From: Synergistales bacterium | GTDB taxonomy: Bacteria; Synergistota; Synergistia; Synergistales; Thermovirgaceae | DNA: 9,278 bases | NCBI GenBank assembly: GCA_018434645.1 | Contig: JAHDOX010000113.1 | Span: 1-9,278, forward strand | Direction of reading: 5' to 3' | Part shown: positions 5,392 through 9,278 of the stretch, in pieces | How positions within the stretch are numbered: the first letter of the stretch is position 1 | Layout: each line of letters begins with the position of its first letter | Translations under genes and position numbers: made by a program | Notes under the pieces: model-generated | What the model was told of the DNA's origin: nothing | Seen by the model: only the letters and a program-made list of their open reading frames with translations | Database searches by the model: none

Positions 5392-6491
5392 ACGTCTCCG
5401 GAGGAAGGGGGGCGATTCTTTTCGACCAAACCGGGAGAGAATACATCGACTTTTTTGCCGGTCATGGCGCCTCCCTGTTCGGCCACTCCAACCCTGACCT
5501 CGTATCGGCACTGAAAGAGGCAGCCGGGAAACCATGGAATACAGGTTCCGGCCTTATCTGCGAGCTCAGGGAAGCAGCAACGGTGGCACTTGTATCTCAC
5601 CTTCCAGGTTACAGGGCCTTCTGGACCAACAGCGGCACCGAAGCTATCGAAGGCGCCTTGAAGCTTTGCGCACTGAGCCGGCCGGAAAGATCGAGAATTC
5701 TGGCTTTGCGAAGAGGCTTTCACGGACGATCTACGGGAGCCTTGAGTCTGACTTTTAATCCAAAATACCGAAAACCCTTTGCACCTTTCCTTTTTGATAC
5801 GGAGTTTTTCGAACCAGAGGAGATCGCCGACGCTGTTGACGAAACCACACTTGCCGTATTCGTGGAACCCGTACAGGGCGAAGGAGGCGTTTATGTAACA
5901 AGAGAAGAAATCGGCCGTCGGCTTACGGAGCAATGCCGGCATACGGGAGCTTTGCTTGTCGCCGATGAGATCCAGAGCGGGTTTGGTCGATGCGGAGCCT
6001 TTCTCGCAAGCGAAAAGACCGGCCTCGATCCCGATATAGTTTGCCTTTCAAAGGGTGTGGCGGGGGGACTTCCCGTCGGCGTTATCCTTTGGCGCGAGGA
6101 CCTTGCAGATTTTCCCCCGATGAGCCACGGCTCCACCACGGGAGGCAACCCTCTGGTATGTTCCGTGGCCCTTGCCGCCACCAGGCTTCTTGAGGAAAAC
6201 AATTATCCTGCCCTGGCCGATTCACGGGGTGCAGCCTTCAGGCAACTTCTCGAAGACATCGAAAGCCCGTTGATCAGCGAAGTCCGTGGAATGGGACTTT
6301 TGGTGGGAGTCGAACTGCAAGTGAAATCTTATCCGGTAATCAGATCCCTTCAGGAAAAGGGATTGCTGGCTCTTCCTGCCGGTCCCTCGGTTGTACGTTT
6401 TCTTCCCCCTTTCACGGCGGAAATGAATCATTTTGAAAAGGCCGCCGCTATATTCGCGGAGGTGTTAGAGACTCATGGAAGCAACCTTTGA
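5358..6491 (+). CDS. lysJ: LysJ, LysW-aminoadipate semialdehyde transaminase
   Basis: This 377-residue class III, ArgD-like PLP aminotransferase turns LysW-bound aminoadipate semialdehyde into LysW-lysine, normally with glutamate as donor. YIDFFAGHGASLFGHSNP (29-46) is the N-terminal substrate region. TNSGTEAIEGALKLC (90-104) binds the PLP phosphate. FHGRSTGALS is at 121-130, and VEPVQGEGG at 169-177. DEIQSGFGR (203-211) supplies the Asp that contacts the pyridine nitrogen, and LSKGVAGGLPVG (230-241) carries the Schiff-base lysine K232. GSTTGGNP (258-265) closes the site from the neighbouring subunit. Length is normal. It begins with GTG at 5358 inside lysZ (34-base overlap) and its 3' end overlaps lysK by 17 bases, so translation is probably coupled. 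Sequence alone cannot exclude acetylornithine activity; the lysW/lysK context argues for the carrier-linked substrate. Confidence 0.92.
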   Translation: MQSQIYGNRGLNVSGGRGAILFDQTGREYIDFFAGHGASLFGHSNPDLVSALKEAAGKPWNTGSGLICELREAATVALVSHLPGYRAFWTNSGTEAIEGALKLCALSRPERSRILALRRGFHGRSTGALSLTFNPKYRKPFAPFLFDTEFFEPEEIADAVDETTLAVFVEPVQGEGGVYVTREEIGRRLTEQCRHTGALLVADEIQSGFGRCGAFLASEKTGLDPDIVCLSKGVAGGLPVGVILWREDLADFPPMSHGSTTGGNPLVCSVALAATRLLEENNYPALADSRGAAFRQLLEDIESPLISEVRGMGLLVGVELQVKSYPVIRSLQEKGLLALPAGPSVVRFLPPFTAEMNHFEKAAAIFAEVLETHGSNL

Positions 6492-7533
6492 AACTCGTTT
6501 TTTAGCCGAAATCGTAAAAACACCGAGTCCCAGCGGTTTCGAGGATGCAGCCGCCAGCCTTTTCGCCAAGAGGCTTAAGGATCTGGGTTGGGAAACCATC
6601 GAAAGGGACGAAGTGGGGAATGTGGTCGCAAGACGCGGCAACGGGCCAAAGGAGCTGGTCCTTTTGGGACATATTGACACCGTCCAGGGTGGGCCCGATT
6701 TTCGTCTCGACGGAGGGACAATGCACGGCAGGGGAACCGTAGACGCCAAAGGGCCTCTTTGCGCCCTGGCCGTGGCGGGAGGACGTGCCGGGATTCCAGG
6801 CGAATGGAAGGTAACGCTCATCGCCGCAGTCGGGGAGGAGACGGATTCCCGGGGCGCCCGCCACAGGGTGGCTTTACATCGCCCGTCGGCGTGCATCGTG
6901 GGAGAGCCCACAGGGACCGACGGCATAGCCCTGGCGTACCGGGGCAGAATTCTTGCGCGGCTTTTTTCCAAAGATGGAGGCGCTCACCGCTCCTGGAGCC
7001 CGGGTCCACCGACTGCCGTAGTCCTGGCGGCGGCCGAAATCCTGGGGGCTGTAGGCGTAAGCGGAAGCACTCCCGGCATATCTTCACGAAACTCCGGTGC
7101 TGTCCTCTCCATGCACGGCGAAGAAACCCAGGGCCGCATTGCTGAACTGTTTCTGGATATCCGCGTTGCCGCTTCCCATACGCCGGAATCTTTGACGGAA
7201 CTTGTCATGGAAATAAGCGACCGACATGACGTCAGTGCCAAAATTCTCGACTCGGTGCCTTACCATGGCGTAAATGCCTCGGATCCCGTAGCAGGGGCGA
7301 TCAGAAACGCGCTACGCCGTGCGGGAACTAAACCCCGGTTTCTCAAAAAAAGCGGCACCTCGGACTTCAACACCGTGGCCTCGTGGGGATGCCCCATGGC
7401 CGTGTACGGTCCTGGAAGGGCGGAACTGGAACACACAAGCGAGGAGAGGATCGAAACATTTGATTACATCAAGTCTATCGAAATACTTGAAAGGGCCATA
7501 ACGAATATTTCCCACATGCCCCGTATCGGGTGA
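6475..7533 (+). CDS. lysK: LysK, LysW-lysine hydrolase (M20-family)
   Basis: This 352-residue zinc hydrolase of the M20/ArgE/DapE family cleaves lysine from the LysW C-terminus and ends the pathway. The metal and catalytic residues are visible in order. H66 and D68 are in LLGHIDTVQGG, and the bridging D90 is in HGRGTVDAKGP. The general base E121 and the adjacent E122 are in VGEETDSRGA. E144 is in VGEPTGT, and H320 is in ELEHTSEER. The KKSGTSDFN segment (291-299) is characteristic of LysK. A smaller lid/dimer domain lies roughly between residues 155 and 260. Length is normal. The ATG at 6475 lies within lysJ, 10 bases after GGAGGTG (6458-6464). It is the last gene of the operon. No terminator is seen after its stop, which is only 12 bases from the stop of the opposing polymerase gene. 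Confidence 0.93.
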   Translation: MEATFETRFLAEIVKTPSPSGFEDAAASLFAKRLKDLGWETIERDEVGNVVARRGNGPKELVLLGHIDTVQGGPDFRLDGGTMHGRGTVDAKGPLCALAVAGGRAGIPGEWKVTLIAAVGEETDSRGARHRVALHRPSACIVGEPTGTDGIALAYRGRILARLFSKDGGAHRSWSPGPPTAVVLAAAEILGAVGVSGSTPGISSRNSGAVLSMHGEETQGRIAELFLDIRVAASHTPESLTELVMEISDRHDVSAKILDSVPYHGVNASDPVAGAIRNALRRAGTKPRFLKKSGTSDFNTVASWGCPMAVYGPGRAELEHTSEERIETFDYIKSIEILERAITNISHMPRIG

Positions 7534-7545
7534 TCTGAAAATATC

Positions 7546-8862
7546 TTAGGGCGATTTTGACAGCTTTTCTCTTCTCGGTCGCCAGGAAGCACCTTCGGTT
7601 TTCCATAAAGACGCCGGGGCAACCACTTCTTCCCCGATCTCGGCATTGAGGCCATCCACCGCCTTCATAAGAGCCGACTCCCGCACTTTCAAGTCTTCTT
7701 CAAGGCTCCGGAAAAGGCCTCGTTGGACCATCCCTTCCGGAACAAATCCGGCAAGTAGTATACCCGCCCTGGCGTAACGCGGTCCCGGCCTGAAGGCTTC
7801 TTTAAGCGCATCGAGAGCTCTTTCGATGAGAAAGGGCGTATAGGCGGTAGGGAGAAAATCCCTGGTGCCTCCAGCGACAAAAAAGCCCGGTCTGAAATGG
7901 CTCGTCGCCAGGCAAACCTCAATTCTGGAAGCAAGAGAGCGCTGGGCTCGAAGCCTCCTCGCCCCGGTCGCCACGAAACGGACCAGGGCACATCGCAGTT
8001 CCTCGAAAGTCGTTACTTCCTGGCCGAAGGATCTTGAAACCTGAATCGATTTCTGGGGAGCTTCGACCTCCCGAAGGTGGATGCAAGGCAGGCCCCGAAG
8101 CTCCCAGGCCGTGTGAAGCCCCCGGATTGTAAGATGTTTGCGAATCCAGTCATCGGGCAAGTCCCTGAACTGTCTTGCCGTTTTGATGCCCCGTTTTTCG
8201 AGGAAAGCCCCCATGCGACGCCCGATGCCCCAGATTTCCCCAACGGGAACGGTTTCCAGAAAAGCATCCGGCGAGGCCGAGTCTTTCCAGGCAAAAACTC
8301 CTTCGGAAGATTTTTTGGCCCTGTTCAACATGAGCTTGGCAAGGGTCTTCGTCGGGCCCAATCCTACTGAAACCGGAACACCAGTTCCTTTTTGCACACC
8401 ATCACGAATTCGCGCGGCGTATTTCAGAGGGTCGCCAATGGAAGCGATGTCGAGGGAGAGGAAGGCTTCATCGATCGAATATACCTCGAGGCGATCGCTA
8501 TACTTCCCAAGGGCTGCCGCCACCTTGCGTGAAACCTCTTCGTAAAGGCCAAAGTTGGATGAAAAGACCGTCACCCCATGAGCCTTGCAGAACCCCTCTA
8601 CCTTGAAGAAAGGCTCTCCCATGGCAATACCCAGGGCTTTGGCTTCTGCACTACGGGAAATGACGACGCCGTCGTTGGACGAAAGGACCACTACCGGTTT
8701 CCCCTCGAGTTCGGGCCTTGACAGGCGTTCGCAGGAAACGAAAAAGTTATTGCAGTCTGCTACAGCTATTATTCGGGGGTTACGACCCGGAACGTTTCCC
8801 GGGGCAACGGTCCAGTCATGAAAAGCCGTAGCTACAGCTCCGCGATTGAAGCGAACCGCCAT
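7546..8862 (-). CDS. umuC: UmuC-type Y-family DNA polymerase (Pol V catalytic subunit-like)
   Basis: This 438-residue translesion polymerase has the palm metal-binding residues D36 in VADCNNFFVSCERL (34-47) and D131-E132 in YSIDEAFLSL (128-137). The fingers segment NDGVVISRSAEAKALGI is at 63-79. GLGPTKTLAKLMLNRAK is near 160, and the helix-hairpin-helix region is IWGIGRRMGAFLEKRGI. The CNNF-VSCER signature with the SNDGVVISRS block marks UmuC rather than DinB. The C-terminus (SLWKTEGASWRPRREKLS) resembles the usual UmuC end. The ATG at 8862 has AGGAGGT 5 bases upstream and no later in-frame Met before M81. The protein therefore has about 28 residues before the usual UmuC start (IIAVADCNNFF). 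No umuD is adjacent: upstream lies an EAL gene and downstream the convergent lysK. Damage-inducible expression is likely for the family. Confidence 0.93.
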   Translation of the reverse strand: MAVRFNRGAVATAFHDWTVAPGNVPGRNPRIIAVADCNNFFVSCERLSRPELEGKPVVVLSSNDGVVISRSAEAKALGIAMGEPFFKVEGFCKAHGVTVFSSNFGLYEEVSRKVAAALGKYSDRLEVYSIDEAFLSLDIASIGDPLKYAARIRDGVQKGTGVPVSVGLGPTKTLAKLMLNRAKKSSEGVFAWKDSASPDAFLETVPVGEIWGIGRRMGAFLEKRGIKTARQFRDLPDDWIRKHLTIRGLHTAWELRGLPCIHLREVEAPQKSIQVSRSFGQEVTTFEELRCALVRFVATGARRLRAQRSLASRIEVCLATSHFRPGFFVAGGTRDFLPTAYTPFLIERALDALKEAFRPGPRYARAGILLAGFVPEGMVQRGLFRSLEEDLKVRESALMKAVDGLNAEIGEEVVAPASLWKTEGASWRPRREKLSKSP

Positions 8863-8867
8863 TGAAG

Positions 8868-8874
8868 ACCTCCT
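8868..8874 (-). promoter_or_regulatory. Ribosome binding site of umuC
   Basis: On the - strand this reads AGGAGGT, ending 5 bases before the ATG at 8862. It is close to the ideal Shine-Dalgarno sequence and fixes the start of the polymerase at that ATG, including its unusual N-terminal extension. Confidence 0.8.
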
Positions 8875-8904
8875 GTATGACTACACCAAGTTGTCAGTAA
8901 AACT

Positions 8905-8933
8905 ATATTACTACTATTTGTAGTCATTTACAA
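8905..8933 (-). promoter_or_regulatory. Promoter of umuC with overlapping dyad
   Basis: Read on the - strand, TTGTAA (8933-8928) and TAATAT (8910-8905) are separated by exactly 17 bases and point into umuC. The -35 box lies inside an inverted repeat TTGTA-N6-TACAA covering 8918-8933, a natural place for a repressor. A second, wider repeat pairs GACTACA (8879-8885) with TGTAGTC (8919-8925). LexA binding is a guess; the known Firmicutes box pattern CGAAC-N4-GTTCG is not present. Confidence 0.6.
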
Positions 8934-8961
8934 GAGGTCCGCTCTTCTTTTTTCCCTCTTG
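8931..8961 (-). terminator. Possible weak terminator hairpin after the EAL gene
   Basis: CAAGAGG (8931-8937) and CCTCTTG (8955-8961) can pair over 7 bp around a 17-base purine-rich or pyrimidine-rich loop, directly after the EAL stop. In the EAL direction no real T-run follows, so termination would be weak. On the + strand AAGAG/CTCTT with a following T-run also forms. It overlaps the umuC -35 region. Confidence 0.3.
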
Positions 8962-9278
8962 TTATGTCATCTCCGAATCCGACCTGTCCAGGAGGAATTT
9001 CCTCATCATTTCGAGATTCAGAGGCTTGCTGAGAAGGTAGCCCTGGTAGGCATCACACTCCCAACCTTTCACCAGATCCAGCTGTTCGAAAGTTTCTACA
9101 CCTTCTGCCACAGTAGAAAGGCCCAGATTATGTGCAATGGCCACTATGCTGACCGCGATCGCAGCGGCGTTGGGGTCTATCACCGCGTCGTGCACGAAGG
9201 ATTTGTCGATTTTAATTATGCTTACGGGAAACCTTCTAAGATGGTTGAGGCTCGAATAGCCTGTGCCGAAATCGTCCA
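8962..9278 (-). CDS. EAL-domain protein, C-terminal part (cyclic-di-GMP phosphodiesterase type)
   Basis: The 3' end of a longer gene enters from the right edge; the last 104 residues are visible. They begin with DDFGTGYSSLNHLRRFP, continue with IIKIDKSFVHDAV, then STVAEGVETFEQLDLV and CDAYQGYLLSKPLN. These are the second half of an EAL domain. They retain the metal-binding DD, the catalytic-site Lys in KIDKSF, the Glu in AEGVET and the Gln in YQGYLLSKP, so the visible half looks active. The family hydrolyses cyclic-di-GMP to pGpG. Upstream domains (sensor, GGDEF) are outside the window, as is the EAL motif itself. A GTG at 9195 is internal and not the real start. The protein ends about 15 residues after the usual EAL end, in DRSDSEMT. 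Confidence 0.92.
   Translation of the reverse strand, partial: DDFGTGYSSLNHLRRFPVSIIKIDKSFVHDAVIDPNAAAIAVSIVAIAHNLGLSTVAEGVETFEQLDLVKGWECDAYQGYLLSKPLNLEMMRKFLLDRSDSEMT

Noticed and set aside
4917..5942. A 341-codon open frame on the - strand opposite lysZ and lysJ
   Set aside because: It has no recognisable motif, spans two well-supported genes, and its length follows from the codon bias of the + strand genes.
1..9278. tRNA or rRNA genes, CRISPR arrays, transposases, attachment sites
   Set aside because: No clover-leaf-like sequence, regularly spaced repeat, transposase motif or terminal inverted repeat was seen on either strand.

Overview
The window is dominated by one gene cluster for the second half of amino-carrier-protein (LysW) lysine biosynthesis: lysW, lysX, lysY, lysZ, lysJ and lysK, all on the + strand from 2282 to 7533. 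It is headed by a T-box leader whose specifier reads as AAA (Lys). No phylogenetic marker is present. A T-box together with a LysW pathway, moderately GC-rich DNA and strong AGGAGG-type ribosome binding sites suggests a bacterium from a Firmicutes-like or Synergistota-like anaerobic/thermophilic lineage. This placement is inference and is weak.

Layout. 1-51 is the tail of an upstream gene. 71-1003 encodes an ArsA/Get3-family ATPase and 1042-1740 a single-pass membrane protein of unknown function; the two look co-transcribed. 1741-2281 is non-coding: about 170 bases with nothing convincing, then a promoter (TTGACA, 17 bp, TAAACT), a short dyad, and the T-box leader with its terminator (about 1978-2241). 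lysW and lysX overlap and form the first translational unit. A textbook rho-independent terminator sits in the 92-base gap between lysX and lysY. lysY and lysZ follow with a 41-base gap. lysZ/lysJ and lysJ/lysK overlap. On the - strand, a UmuC-type Y-family DNA polymerase gene (8862-7546) converges on lysK with only 12 bases between the stop codons. Upstream of it, on the same strand, is the 3' end of a gene for an EAL-domain (cyclic-di-GMP phosphodiesterase type) protein that runs out of the window.

How the genes work together. By family knowledge, LysX joins 2-aminoadipate through its amino group to the C-terminal Glu of LysW. LysZ phosphorylates the side-chain carboxylate, LysY reduces it to the semialdehyde, LysJ transaminates it and LysK releases lysine, regenerating LysW. 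The homologous set can also make ornithine from glutamate. The Lys specifier in the leader is independent evidence that this copy serves lysine. The genes that make 2-aminoadipate (homocitrate synthase, homoaconitase, homoisocitrate dehydrogenase, aminoadipate aminotransferase) are not in the window. Uncharged tRNA-Lys should open the first terminator. The second terminator, after lysX, would set a step-down between the carrier/ligase pair and the four downstream enzymes.
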